In this document: positions 24,248 to 33,128 of the stretch, in pieces
Layout of the letters: the number at the start of each line of letters is the position of its first letter
Position numbering within the stretch: position 1 is the first letter of the stretch
NCBI GenBank assembly: GCA_900539845.1
Contig: UQDP01000015.1
Coordinates: 1 to 55,734, forward strand
DNA: 55,734 bases
Direction of reading: 5' to 3'
Origin: an uncultured Oscillospiraceae bacterium
Lineage (GTDB): Bacteria; Bacillota; Clostridia; Oscillospirales; Acutalibacteraceae
Notes under the pieces: model-generated
What the model saw: the letters and a program-made list of their open reading frames with translations, nothing else
Database searches by the model: none
Told to the model about the DNA's origin: nothing
Program-made: the position numbers and the translations under genes

Positions 24248-25876
24248 CTGAGAAGGCCCAGTTATTTTGACGAGGATTACGATGATTATCTTGCAGGCGG
24301 CTCCCGTTTTAAGCTGCCTGAAATTTCCGCAGCACAAATAAAAGAGGCGTTATCCTCTTTAAAAAGCAGGCTCAAACGCTTGGACGCCGATGAGCTGAAG
24401 CATAAGATACCGGCTGAATTAAGAAGCAAAATCGCGCAGGCGGCTGAAAATCCGCCCGCATTTTCGGTTGGTTTCAAGTCTGCCGTCGCGCTGCTGATTG
24501 TTTGCAGCATCATTATAACCTGCACCGCCTGCTACTTTGTTTTCTCAGGCGAAAACCGCAGCGAAAGCCGCTTTAATAAAGACGCCGGCGTGCTCTGCAG
24601 CCGCCTGATTTCCGAATACGGCTCTTCAAAGACCGAGCCTATGGACACAGACGGCACTTACAGGCTCACGGGGCTTTCCTTTGTGCGCAGTGTGGATTTT
24701 AACGGAGACGGCCATTCGGAACTGCTGCTCGCTTTTCGCAATTCCAACGCTTATCAGGTTGAGGTCTGGGGCTATGATTCGGATGAATTCAGGAATTTTT
24801 ATTCACAGCCTGCAAACAGCTCTGCCGGCGCTCCCGAAGCGGGATACTGGATCACACTTTACAGGCATTCGGGAAAAACATATCTGGGCAGTTTTTCAAA
24901 AGAGGATCAGAAAACCATGGAACTGCTCAGCCTGCATGGCAGCGAATTCCGCGCCGCCGACGAATGTGATTACGACGCCGAAAAGGATATTTATGCTGTT
25001 GACGGAGAAATAAATACCGCGGATTTTGAAACGATACGTCTTTCCAATCTGACCGCTGTTAAAGCGGAAACCGTGCTCGACTCGGTCTCGGCAGCCATGG
25101 AAGATTTTTCACAGTCCGGCGAAGTACAGACGCAGGCGGTTGCCGCAAAAACGCCGCAGCAGCTCATGAATGAGGCATATTACACGATTCTTGAGAATTA
25201 CACAAGGCAGTACGGTGAAGCGTCATACGAATCCGGTTCCCGTATCTGCTATGCGGACGGTCTGTGTGTTGTGGATCTTATCGACTTCAACGCGGACGGC
25301 ACAGATGAGCTTCTCACCGTTTACAGATATAATAAAAAGGTGTCCGGCAAAGATAAAAACGGGAACTATGAAATGGAGACAGAACCGGAATACAAGCTTG
25401 AGATCCATTCCTGGAACGGTTCTGCCGCTCAGAAAATATATGAGAACGACGGTGTTTCCGAGATGCAGGACGGCGCCAGCAGCGACCGATTTTATATCCT
25501 GCGCCTGCGCGGAGACAAAACCGATATATGCAAAAACACCTATACGTATGACAAAAATACAAGCAGAATATGGAAAGGCACGAGCCGGATAAGCGAAATG
25601 ACGGACGACGGAAAGTTTGAATCCGCATTTATTGCCGAGGTCAGCAGCAATTACGGCTATCTGACATACAGAATAGACGGCGAGCGTGTTTACCGCCGTG
25701 AATTCAATGAAAAGGGCTATGCCGTGCCGTATTTCTGCAACGATGACGAATACGACGATTCCGAATTCAGCGTGATCTATCTTCAGGGAGATTCCAAACG
25801 CGGCTCGGACATAAACAAGCTGATCAGCAATACCCAAAGCACCATGGAAACCATCCGCAGCGCAACACTGGTGTAG
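24248..25876 (+). CDS. Membrane-anchored protein with Ca-loop-like DxDxDG motifs
   Basis: 542 aa if started at CTG 24248, which has GGAGGG six nt upstream; no ATG, GTG or TTG lies between the in-frame TGA (24218) and a site-less TTG at 24380. The N-terminus is acidic (RPSYFDEDYDDYLAGG) and cytoplasmic, one membrane helix follows (about 75-98, AVALLIVCSIIITCTACYFV), and the long outer part holds two EF-hand/FG-GAP-like loops, SVDFNGDGHSELLLAF and DLIDFNADGTDELLTVYRYN, suggesting two related beta-propeller or Ca-binding repeats. It has no known enzymatic motif. It follows the DnaI-like gene by 36 nt, but its function is probably in the envelope. Unknown role. Confidence 0.75.
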   Translation: MRRPSYFDEDYDDYLAGGSRFKLPEISAAQIKEALSSLKSRLKRLDADELKHKIPAELRSKIAQAAENPPAFSVGFKSAVALLIVCSIIITCTACYFVFSGENRSESRFNKDAGVLCSRLISEYGSSKTEPMDTDGTYRLTGLSFVRSVDFNGDGHSELLLAFRNSNAYQVEVWGYDSDEFRNFYSQPANSSAGAPEAGYWITLYRHSGKTYLGSFSKEDQKTMELLSLHGSEFRAADECDYDAEKDIYAVDGEINTADFETIRLSNLTAVKAETVLDSVSAAMEDFSQSGEVQTQAVAAKTPQQLMNEAYYTILENYTRQYGEASYESGSRICYADGLCVVDLIDFNADGTDELLTVYRYNKKVSGKDKNGNYEMETEPEYKLEIHSWNGSAAQKIYENDGVSEMQDGASSDRFYILRLRGDKTDICKNTYTYDKNTSRIWKGTSRISEMTDDGKFESAFIAEVSSNYGYLTYRIDGERVYRREFNEKGYAVPYFCNDDEYDDSEFSVIYLQGDSKRGSDINKLISNTQSTMETIRSATLV

Positions 25877-25887
25877 AGTACCAAATA

Positions 25888-25922
25888 AAAAGTCTGTTTC
25901 AAAAGTAATGAAACAGACTTTT
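25888..25922. terminator. Bidirectional terminator
   Basis: AAAAGTCTGTTTCA (25888-25901) and TGAAACAGACTTTT (25909-25922), perfect 14-bp stem and 7-nt loop, between two convergent genes. Confidence 0.9.
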
Positions 25923-25924
25923 AT

Positions 25925-27106
25925 TTATGCTATATTCTCAATATACAGACTCTCTTTATCAACAAAAATTTTTACGGGACTGTTATGTAATCGGTTTACA
26001 GTATTAATACTTTCAATGAACGGTCTTACATAGCTGTTTTGGTTATCTATAAATCCAGACATTGATTTATCAATTTTTGAATCTCCATACTTTTGGATCT
26101 TTTCTCCGGTAGCAATAAGTGTTTCATCAATTTGAGAATCACTTATAACCGGAATCTTTTCAACAGCTTTTCCAAATACCCTGCTTGCGCCGGCAATCCC
26201 TTTAAGCAATGTAGATTCTACAGATGATGTTGAATACCCTTTTATTTGGTCATAACACTGCGTATATAACTCCCTATATTTTAAAGAATAATCTTCGAGT
26301 TTCAGAGAAACACTGCTTAAATAACTTGAATCAAAGTTTTCCAATAACATTATTTCCATAAAAGAAGAAAAGCCAAATAAATATAATGCCAGTTGATAAT
26401 CTTTAAATTCCGCTTGAATATTCTTTAATTGAACCTTTACGGTTTGTTCGCTGTGAACAAATGATTTTTTATTAATTTTCGTGGTGATTTGCTCGCGATA
26501 AAAATCAATTTTTCTCTCTGATGCCTGTCGAATATCCAAAACTTTAATATGATTATTCTTTTTATACATCTCATTGTTCCAGTTAAACTTATAATTATTA
26601 TAGACATCAAAAAGGAATTTCAAATCCCCACGTAATTCAGACCTTTCTTTTTGAACAAGAAAATCCATTATCTCCTGTTGTTTTTCTTGTATTTTGTCAA
26701 GCTTTTTATCAATATTCGCCAATGTAGCAGCCATAAACAACATAGTAGGATCACACGCAAGCGGCGTCATTCTCGCTTGCCCTCCGCCAACAGTCCCTGC
26801 CGCAGTTTTGATAGACCCTATAAACTCTTTACTGCCGCTGATATTAAACATTTTCCCACCATATGTATTAACAAAATAGATTCCGCTTCCTCCTGCACCA
26901 CCTGCTATTGTCTGAATCGCTGAAACCAAAGGTTGAAATGCTGTTCCCCAAGCCGACAACCGAGATAGCGGAAATTTATTATAATTTATAAGTCCGGCTT
27001 TCTGTTCAGATTTAATCAATTCGAGATTGATACTTGTATTCGCCATAACGCTCATCATGTCTGATTGAATATTTTGAGAATCATTTTTATCATTATATTT
27101 GTCCAT
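25925..27106 (-). CDS. Hypothetical AT-rich protein with Gly-rich and coiled-coil regions
   Basis: 393 aa. No family is recognised. A Gly/Ala-rich segment (about 62-120, including IQTIAGGAGGSGIYFVNTYG and AGTVGGGQARM) may be a membrane-active or hairpin region; it is followed by LANIDKKLDKIQEKQQEIMD, a strong coiled-coil start, then a long helical, Lys/Asn/Tyr-rich C-terminal half. Base composition is clearly richer in A+T than the neighbours, which suggests recent transfer. It stands alone, with its own terminator and no partner gene. The central 'number the helper' layout resembles some pore-forming or defence-type proteins, but that is only a guess. Confidence 0.65.
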   Translation of the reverse strand: MDKYNDKNDSQNIQSDMMSVMANTSINLELIKSEQKAGLINYNKFPLSRLSAWGTAFQPLVSAIQTIAGGAGGSGIYFVNTYGGKMFNISGSKEFIGSIKTAAGTVGGGQARMTPLACDPTMLFMAATLANIDKKLDKIQEKQQEIMDFLVQKERSELRGDLKFLFDVYNNYKFNWNNEMYKKNNHIKVLDIRQASERKIDFYREQITTKINKKSFVHSEQTVKVQLKNIQAEFKDYQLALYLFGFSSFMEIMLLENFDSSYLSSVSLKLEDYSLKYRELYTQCYDQIKGYSTSSVESTLLKGIAGASRVFGKAVEKIPVISDSQIDETLIATGEKIQKYGDSKIDKSMSGFIDNQNSYVRPFIESINTVNRLHNSPVKIFVDKESLYIENIA

Positions 27107-27394
27107 ATTGAATTCCGTCCTTTTATATCAATTTATTATTTACTAAATTATATCACTATGGTTTGGATTATGAAAGAATCATGTAAAAATTATTGTTAAG
27201 AGTACAAAAAAGCGCACTTTAAAATAAAACAAATGTAAATCTAATATAGATAAGATTAAACAAACCGGGAACGGCAATGCTCCCGGTTTGCTTCAGTTTT
27301 ACACATTAGAAGTACTCATATATATTTTGGGTTCGGGGTCATTTTTGAATCCATACTTTTTAAACGCCCTTACTGCCACGGTATATTAAGCTGT
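27107..27394. other. Intergenic region without a gene
   Basis: About 290 nt of AT-rich DNA. It holds the upstream region of the orphan gene on the minus strand and, at 27261-27290, a terminator for the chromate transporter genes. No credible ORF is seen; a minus-strand frame at 27360-27713 is an out-of-frame shadow of the transporter. Confidence 0.6.
27261..27290 (-). terminator. Terminator of the chromate transporter operon
   Basis: CAAACCGGGA (27261-27270) and TCCCGGTTTG (27281-27290), perfect 10-bp stem; on the minus strand it is followed by a TTTAATC tract. Confidence 0.65.
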
Positions 27395-27958
27395 TTAAAC
27401 TGCGGAAGTTATCAGCGTATACGCTGTATTTATAACGCCTGCGATCAGCATGACCCAGACGGGATTCAGCTTTGTTTTTCGCAGCAGCAAAAAGCAGACG
27501 GCAAACGCCGCGACAAGCACCCATTTTGTGGAGGCAAGGCTGATGCTTTCGCCCCAGAACGCCGAAACGAGTATGGATACGCCCGATGCGGCGATCATGG
27601 CAACAACTGCAGGGCGCAGGGCGGAAAGGATATCTTCCATCGCCCTCATATTTCGGTATTTGAAATACAGCTTTGCAAGCACCAGAACAATTATGCAGGA
27701 CGGCAGAATGCATCCTGCCGTTGCGCAGACGGCGCCGCCTATGCCGGCAATTTTTATGCCCACAAAGGTGGCTGAATTAACGGCAATCGGTCCCGGCGTC
27801 ATCTGCGAGATCGTGATGAGATCGGTGAATTCGCTCATAGAAAGCCAGGTGTTCTGCTCAACGACCTGCTCCCTGATCAGCGGCAAAGAGGCATATCCGC
27901 CGCCGAAGCTGAACAGCCCGATCTGAAGAAAGCTGAGAAAAAGCTTAAGATAGATCAT
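27395..27958 (-). CDS. Chromate transporter family protein, second half
   Basis: 187 aa with about five membrane helices. It carries the family's FSFGGGYASLPLIREQVV followed by ISQMTPGPIAVNSATFVG. Short-chain ChrA proteins of about 190 aa occur as pairs that together equal one long ChrA. Substrates are chromate/sulfate-like anions in characterised members, but most clostridial pairs are uncharacterised. It overlaps the upstream partner gene by 14 nt, so the two are made together and probably form a heterodimer with opposite topology. Confidence 0.92.
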   Translation of the reverse strand: MIYLKLFLSFLQIGLFSFGGGYASLPLIREQVVEQNTWLSMSEFTDLITISQMTPGPIAVNSATFVGIKIAGIGGAVCATAGCILPSCIIVLVLAKLYFKYRNMRAMEDILSALRPAVVAMIAASGVSILVSAFWGESISLASTKWVLVAAFAVCFLLLRKTKLNPVWVMLIAGVINTAYTLITSAV

Positions 27959-28535
27959 TCTTTTTCTCCTTTCTTTTGCCGATAACGGCTTTGATGATCC
28001 CGATACCCACGCATACCAGAATGATATAGATCACATTCATATCAAAAAAGCAGGAAGCGGCAAACGCGCCGAGCATGATAATGACCGAACCCGTGCTTTT
28101 CTGTTTGAAGATATCCAGCGCCATATCGTAAACAACACTTGCGATAACCGCTCCTACGCCTGCCTGCATCCCCTCAAGCATGCTGCTGACGATAAGATTG
28201 TTTTTGAACGCTTCATAAAATGCGGAAATGACCGAAATCACGATAAACGGGGGAATGATTGTTGCTACGACCGCCACCGCCGCGCCGATAACGCCCGAAA
28301 GCTTATAGCCCGTTACGATCGCTCCGTTTACGGCGATCGCGCCCGGAGAAGACTGCGCGATTGCAACAAGATCCAGCATTTCCTTATCATTTATCCACTT
28401 ATATTCATCCACAAATTTTTTCTTGAAAAGCGTTACGATAACATAGCCTCCGCCAAAGGTGAACGCGCTGATATACAGCGTGGAAAGAAAAAGCTTCAGC
28501 AGGACCTTGCTCCTTTTTTCCCTGTTTTCTTCCAT
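27945..28535 (-). CDS. Chromate transporter family protein, first half
   Basis: 196 aa, about five to six membrane helices. Family motif: TFGGGYVIVTLFKKKFVDEY, then LVAIAQSSPGAIAVNGAIV. It pairs with the overlapping gene downstream. The ATG at 28535 has GGGGGA six to seven nt upstream; the one six codons earlier does not. It is transcribed divergently from a LysR regulator 86-105 nt away, the common layout for a LysR-controlled transporter. Confidence 0.92.
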   Translation of the reverse strand: MEENREKRSKVLLKLFLSTLYISAFTFGGGYVIVTLFKKKFVDEYKWINDKEMLDLVAIAQSSPGAIAVNGAIVTGYKLSGVIGAAVAVVATIIPPFIVISVISAFYEAFKNNLIVSSMLEGMQAGVGAVIASVVYDMALDIFKQKSTGSVIIMLGAFAASCFFDMNVIYIILVCVGIGIIKAVIGKRKEKKNDLS

Positions 28536-28585
28536 TGAGAATCCCCCTTTCAACGCTCTATTATATTACCGCTTGAAACATAAGT

Positions 28586-28621
28586 AAAATAGTATTATTA
28601 TATAAAATACATAACTATTTT
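28586..28621. promoter_or_regulatory. Inverted repeat, candidate LysR operator
   Basis: AAAATAGT (28586-28593) and ACTATTTT (28614-28621), 20-nt spacer, in the divergent space between the chromate transporter pair and the LysR gene. The arms lie where a LysR dimer or tetramer would control both promoters. Confidence 0.5.
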
Positions 28622-28639
28622 ATTATATAAGGTGAAAAA

Positions 28640-29515
28640 ATGACTTTACGCCATATGAGAATCTTTTTAAGTGTATACCAAAACGGTGGCATAACGAAAG
28701 CCGCCGAACAGCTCCACATTGCGCAGCCCTCCGTAAGCCTTGCGGTGAAAGAACTTGAAGCGTATTACGGCACGCGCCTGTTTGACAGAATGGGCAGGCG
28801 CATATACCCCACCGAAAACGGAAAACGGCTTTATGAATACGCCCTGCGCATTTCAGAGCTGTTTGACGAAGCGCAGGCAGGTATAAAGAACTGGGACGCC
28901 ATCGGCTCTATTCGGGTCGGCACAAGCATAACGATAGGCACGATGCTGCTGCCGGAGCTGATCAAAAAATTCAAAACACACTACCCGGCGCTGTCCGTAA
29001 AAGCCGTTATCGGCAACTCGGACGGGATTGAGCACAGAATTTTAAGCAACACGATCGATCTTGCGCTCATTGAAAATCATCCCTCGCACGAAGATATTCA
29101 ATTTGAGCCGTTCGCACAAGATTCGCTGTGCGCTGTTTGCTCTCCTGCAAATCCGCTTGCAAAAAAGGCCGGCGTTTCTCCCGCTGATCTTGCCGTCTGT
29201 CCGTTTTTAACACGGGAAAAGGGCAGCGCTGTGCGTGAAATAACGGACGCATATTTTGCGCTGCATGGACTGAGCATATCACCCGTTTGGGAGAGCGCAA
29301 GCACGCATGCCATTATCAACGCAGCCGCTCAGGATATAGGAATATCCGTTCTGCCGCAGATGCTGGCGGAAGAATATATAAAAAACGGCAGCCTGACAAA
29401 GCTGCCGCTGGAGCCTCCCATAAACAGAAATCTTAATATCATCTATCACAAAAGCAAATTTTTAACGCCTGCCATGCGTGATTTCTGCAGGTTGTGCCGG
29501 GAGATTACACCGTAA
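28640..29515 (+). CDS. LysR-family transcriptional regulator
   Basis: 291 aa. The N-terminal winged helix is MTLRHMRIFLSVYQNGGITK with AAEQLHIAQPSVSLAVKELE, the standard LysR HTH. Residues about 90-291 form the periplasmic-binding-type effector domain (SIRVGTSITIGTMLLPELIK). It most likely controls the divergent chromate transporter pair via the inverted repeat at 28586-28621; the effector is unknown, an oxyanion or sulfur metabolite is a reasonable guess. Confidence 0.93.
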   Translation: MTLRHMRIFLSVYQNGGITKAAEQLHIAQPSVSLAVKELEAYYGTRLFDRMGRRIYPTENGKRLYEYALRISELFDEAQAGIKNWDAIGSIRVGTSITIGTMLLPELIKKFKTHYPALSVKAVIGNSDGIEHRILSNTIDLALIENHPSHEDIQFEPFAQDSLCAVCSPANPLAKKAGVSPADLAVCPFLTREKGSAVREITDAYFALHGLSISPVWESASTHAIINAAAQDIGISVLPQMLAEEYIKNGSLTKLPLEPPINRNLNIIYHKSKFLTPAMRDFCRLCREITP

Positions 29516-29584
29516 AATAAATAACCGCGTAAAGAACAGATCGTCTTTACACGGCATGATAACGGCTTTTAAATAGATCCGAGA

Positions 29585-30298
29585 TCAGCTGCAGAACCTG
29601 TGACTGCCGATGATCGTTATGACCGGGCGCGAGTGCATAAACGCATCGTTCGTTTTATCCGGGTTGAAATAGAAGATCGCGCCGCCGGTGGGATCCCATC
29701 CGTTTATCGCGTCTATTGCCGCGCGCTTTGAGGATTCCGCAACAGGTTCGTTCCAGTTGCTGTCATAAACACAGGAGAATGCGCCCGACTGATAGACTAC
29801 GCCGCTGATGCTGTCCGGGAAGGACGGATGGGCAACACGATTGAGCACAACGGCGCCGACGGCGACCTGACCCTCGTAGCTTTCCCCCCTTGCCTCCGCC
29901 GAAATGACCTTCGCAAGGAGCTGAACATCTGAACTGGAATACTGGGTTGACGGACTGCTTGAACTGCCGCCGAGACCGAGATAAAGAAGCGTTGTTGAAC
30001 CGGCGATGCCGTCTGCGGTGATTCCCACGCTGCGCTGAAAATTGCGAACCGCCGTTTGGGTCTGGGAGCCGAAGATCCCGTCCACGCTTCCCTTATAAAA
30101 ACCAAGGTCTTTCAGCTTCTGCTGAAGCGTTTTCACCTCATTTCCCGTTGAGCCGTATTTTGAAACGGCGTAGACCGCGTCTGTGCTGTTCGGATAACAA
30201 AGCTGATAGGCAAGATATCCTCCGCCGCATGCGCCGAGCACAACGGCAAGCGATATTAAAAAGACATAAAAATTCCTCAAAGCTTTATAAACAGTCAT
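29585..30298 (-). CDS. sleB: Spore cortex-lytic enzyme SleB-like hydrolase
   Basis: 237 aa. N-terminal membrane anchor/signal (NFYVFLISLAVVLGACGGGY), then a peptidoglycan-binding domain (about 45-105, EVKTLQQKLKDLGFYKGSVD) and a hydrolase_2 catalytic domain (about 120-237) with LAKVISAEARGESYEGQVAV, whose Glu is the likely catalytic acid, and GGAIFYFNPDKTNDAFMHSR. This is the lytic transglycosylase that degrades spore cortex during germination, so the organism probably forms spores. The ATG at 30298 is followed from AAAGGA at a somewhat long distance; the longer frame (to 30385) has no site. The small membrane gene upstream takes the place of the usual partner ypeB, which is not seen. Confidence 0.88.
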   Translation of the reverse strand: MTVYKALRNFYVFLISLAVVLGACGGGYLAYQLCYPNSTDAVYAVSKYGSTGNEVKTLQQKLKDLGFYKGSVDGIFGSQTQTAVRNFQRSVGITADGIAGSTTLLYLGLGGSSSSPSTQYSSSDVQLLAKVISAEARGESYEGQVAVGAVVLNRVAHPSFPDSISGVVYQSGAFSCVYDSNWNEPVAESSKRAAIDAINGWDPTGGAIFYFNPDKTNDAFMHSRPVITIIGSHRFCS

Positions 30299-30333
30299 AA
30301 AATCACATATCCTTTCCTGTTCAAAGAAAAATT

Positions 30334-30600
30334 TTAAACGAAATAGTTTAAAAGAAAGGTGATTGCAATACCCGCGCCCACGCACAAAGCGCTTTGCAGA
30401 ATAATATATCTTATCTCACGCTTTGATCTTCTTGCGCGCGGCGGTTTGTTGGCTTTCTTTGCAAAAGTCTGCGCTTCTTTTTTTAATTTTTCCCTGTCGC
30501 AGTTAACATATTCCGGTTTTACAAAAAAAATTATTTTCTCAAAATAGGGATTTTCGGTGTTGGTGACCTCCAGCACCTGCTTGTTGACGCCTTTTATCAT
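30334..30600 (-). CDS. Small tail-anchored membrane protein next to sleB
   Basis: 88 aa. A charged cytoplasmic part (FEKIIFFVKPEYVNCDREKL, then a basic KKANKPPRARRSKREIR stretch) ends in one C-terminal membrane helix (IILQSALCVGAGIAITFLLN). No family can be named. It is followed by sleB after 35 nt and has AAGGATA near its ATG, so they form a two-gene operon. It could help place or hold SleB, but nothing in the sequence proves this. Confidence 0.7.
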   Translation of the reverse strand: MIKGVNKQVLEVTNTENPYFEKIIFFVKPEYVNCDREKLKKEAQTFAKKANKPPRARRSKREIRYIILQSALCVGAGIAITFLLNYFV

Positions 30601-31012
30601 CTTGAAGAATATCCTTTCCTTTTTATACAGATAGTGTTGGATTTTTCATCCCGGTTTATACAAATATTTGAATATTGATTTTTGGTGAAAAATGCAATAA
30701 AATAATGCTTGACAAGGTGATACGATAACAAAAAGTATATCGCTGTTTACATTTCAAAAATGTTTAAAACTGTGTTGAAAATGTTAAAAATTATACGTTC
30801 AAACGGCTTGTTTAGGTAAAAAACGGGTGTTGAAAAGTTAAATTTAAGTAAAACAAGGTAAGTTTTCAATAGTTTACACAGAGTTTTCAACAATTTGTAA
30901 AGTTACAAATTATTACAGATTTTTTTAGCTATTTTGCTATTTTTATTCTTCCGCGAGCGGGCAGGATATGGTATAATTTTTAAAGCATCCAAGAGGAGAA
31001 ATTATACAAATA
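30601..31012. promoter_or_regulatory. AT-rich divergent intergenic region with TGTTGAAAA motif cluster
   Basis: 412 nt without a gene. TTGACA at 30710-30715 may be a plus-strand -35 element. The 9-mer TGTTGAAAA occurs at 30773-30781 and 30828-30836, its complement TTTTCAACA at 30884-30892, and a one-base variant TTTTCAATA at 30863-30871. The mixture of orientations around the sleB and ogg promoters suggests binding sites for a regulator, unidentified. Confidence 0.4.
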
Positions 31013-31831
31013 ATGATAATTGAGGAAAGAGACGGCAGTCTTATAGCAAAGGGTATTCCATGCCTCAGCCTGCCGCTTACGCTGGACTGCGGCGAAGCAT
31101 TCAGATGGGAAGAGCAGGCGGACGGCTCCTGGAGCGGCGCGGCATACGGAAAATTCCTGAATATAAAAGAAGAAAACGGCGATTTCATATTCAAAAACAC
31201 CTCAAAGGAAGATTTTGAGGCGGTATGGCGCAATTATTTTGATCTGGACAGGGATTACGCCGCCATATGCGAAAATCTGAAAAAGGATGCGCTTGTTCGT
31301 GAAACGATAGACGAATATTACGGCATAAGAATCTTAAATCAGGAGCCGTGGGAAGCGCTTGTTTCGTTTATTATAAGCCAGCAAAACAATATAAAAAGAA
31401 TAAAAGGCATTATTAAACGTCTGTGCGATACATACGGCGAAGAGATCCGCCCCGGCTGGCATGCCTTTCCGAGCTGCAGCACGCTCAGCGCTCTGAGCGT
31501 GGGAGAACTGGAGGCGATAGGGCTTGGATACCGCGCGAAATATGTGAAAAAACTTGCAGACGATGTTGCCTGCGGCGCAATAGACCTTGCGACAATAAAG
31601 GCTATGGACCTTGAGGACGCAAAGAAGGCACTGCTTTCCATTTACGGCGTGGGGGAAAAGGTGGCAAACTGCACTCTGCTGTTCGGCTTTCAGTTTATCA
31701 GATGCTTCCCCGTTGACGTGTGGATGAAGCGTGTGCTTGCATTTTATCCGAACGGCCTGCCCGATTGCTTTAAGGGCGCGGAGGGGATTGCGCAGCAGTA
31801 TCTTTTCCACTGGGCAAGAAATAATTTATAA
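31013..31831 (+). CDS. ogg: 8-oxoguanine DNA glycosylase, OGG1 type
   Basis: 272 aa. Removes 8-oxoguanine opposite C and nicks the strand. The N-terminal OGG_N domain reads CLSLPLTLDCGEAFRW; the HhH-GPD domain has LVSFIISQQNNIKRIKGII, the helix-hairpin-helix LSIYGVGEKVANCTLLFGF with the catalytic Lys, and CFPVDVWMKRVL with the catalytic Asp. Length and motifs match the eukaryote-like OGG1 found in clostridia, rather than MutM or AlkA. The ribosome binding site AGAGGAG is about 13 nt from the ATG, a little far. rsmE follows 9 nt downstream. Confidence 0.93.
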   Translation: MIIEERDGSLIAKGIPCLSLPLTLDCGEAFRWEEQADGSWSGAAYGKFLNIKEENGDFIFKNTSKEDFEAVWRNYFDLDRDYAAICENLKKDALVRETIDEYYGIRILNQEPWEALVSFIISQQNNIKRIKGIIKRLCDTYGEEIRPGWHAFPSCSTLSALSVGELEAIGLGYRAKYVKKLADDVACGAIDLATIKAMDLEDAKKALLSIYGVGEKVANCTLLFGFQFIRCFPVDVWMKRVLAFYPNGLPDCFKGAEGIAQQYLFHWARNNL

Positions 31832-31840
31832 GGAGAACGC

Positions 31841-32566
31841 ATGCAAAAGCTGTTTATTGACGATTACAGCGGCGGAGAAAAGATCTTTCTGAACGAGGAG
31901 CAGAGCCGCCATATTTCAAAAAGCCTGAGAATGAAACCGGGCGATATCCTAACGGTGTGCACGGGGGACGGCAATGATTACGGCTGTATGATAGACGAGA
32001 TCACAAAAGACGCAGTTGTGCTGCAGGTCTGCTACAAAAAAGCTACCGAAAGCGAGCCGGATATCAAAGTGTCGCTTTATCAGGGTGTTCCGAAAGGCGA
32101 TAAAATGGAGGACATCATCCAGAAATGCACCGAACTGGGAATTTTTGAGATAACTCCCACCCTGACCAAAAGATGCGTGAGCCGCCCGCAGGAAAAGCAG
32201 GCGGAGAAAAAGCGCCTGCGTTATTCAAAAATAGCGCTTGAGGCAGCGCAGCAGAGCGGGCGCGGCATCGTGCCGGAGATCAAAAAAATGACGGACTTTA
32301 AAACTGCCGTGAAAGAATGCGATGCTGAAGTGAAAATTGTGTTTTACGAGGGCGGCGGAGAGCCGATCCATAAAATAATCGGCACAGGCACAAAAAGCGC
32401 GGCGCTCTTTATAGGCCCCGAGGGCGGGTTTGAAAAGGAAGAAGTCGAGTTTTTGAAAGAAAACGGCGCTGTCTGCGCCACTTTGGGCAAACGCATACTC
32501 CGCACACAAACCGCCCCCGTTGCGGCGCTGAGTGCGATCATGCTGCTGACGGGAAATCTGGAATAA
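31841..32566 (+). CDS. rsmE: 16S rRNA m3U1498 methyltransferase
   Basis: 241 aa SPOUT-fold methyltransferase of the decoding site of 16S rRNA. The N-terminal PUA-like domain (NEEQSRHISKSLRMKPGDIL) is followed by the knot with LFIGPEGGFEKEEVEFLKEN and LGKRILRTQTAPVAALSAIM, where SAM binds. AAGGAG precedes the ATG. It probably shares a transcript with the glycosylase gene. Confidence 0.95.
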   Translation: MQKLFIDDYSGGEKIFLNEEQSRHISKSLRMKPGDILTVCTGDGNDYGCMIDEITKDAVVLQVCYKKATESEPDIKVSLYQGVPKGDKMEDIIQKCTELGIFEITPTLTKRCVSRPQEKQAEKKRLRYSKIALEAAQQSGRGIVPEIKKMTDFKTAVKECDAEVKIVFYEGGGEPIHKIIGTGTKSAALFIGPEGGFEKEEVEFLKENGAVCATLGKRILRTQTAPVAALSAIMLLTGNLE

Positions 32567-32622
32567 AGATATAGATATAGTATGAATCAGAAGTCTCAAT
32601 ATAAATCTACGGTATTTCAAAT

Positions 32623-33117
32623 ATGAAAAAGCTTTACTTGATAGGCGGACCGATGGGCGTGGGCAAAAGCACTGTGAGCAGGATCCTTGCCGGCAGGCTT
32701 GAGAACAGTGTTTTTCTGGACGGCGACTGGTGCTGGAACCCGGAATTCGGAATCATAACGCCGCAGATGAAAGAAATGGTTACAGATAATATCTGCCATC
32801 TTTTTAACAATTATATAAACTGCCCCGAATATAAAAACATCATTTTCTGCTGGGTGCTGCACAGGCAGGAAATAATAGACAGTATAATCGGCTCAATCGC
32901 TTCGGAAAGCTGCAAAATCATAAACGTTTCACTTCTCTGCTCGGAAAACGTGCTGATAAACAGGCTGAGTAAAGATATTCGGGACGGCTTGCGGCAGCCG
33001 GATGTTGTCGGCCGTGCTCTTTTAAGGCTCAAAGAATGCAGCAATCCGGAAACAATAAAAATCAACACAGACGATATAACGCCGGAGCGCATTGCCGATA
33101 AGATCATGTTGTTGTAA
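32623..33117 (+). CDS. Small P-loop kinase-like protein
   Basis: 164 aa. Walker A is in KLYLIGGPMGVGKSTVSRIL, followed by FLDGDWCWNPEFG in the position of the acceptor-binding site. The layout is that of AAA_33/shikimate-kinase-like or Zeta-type small kinases with unknown substrate. It follows rsmE by 56 nt and precedes the Rrf2 gene, but has no functional link to either that I can see. Substrate unknown. Confidence 0.8.
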   Translation: MKKLYLIGGPMGVGKSTVSRILAGRLENSVFLDGDWCWNPEFGIITPQMKEMVTDNICHLFNNYINCPEYKNIIFCWVLHRQEIIDSIIGSIASESCKIINVSLLCSENVLINRLSKDIRDGLRQPDVVGRALLRLKECSNPETIKINTDDITPERIADKIMLL

Positions 33118-33128
33118 ATTTTGCCTTG

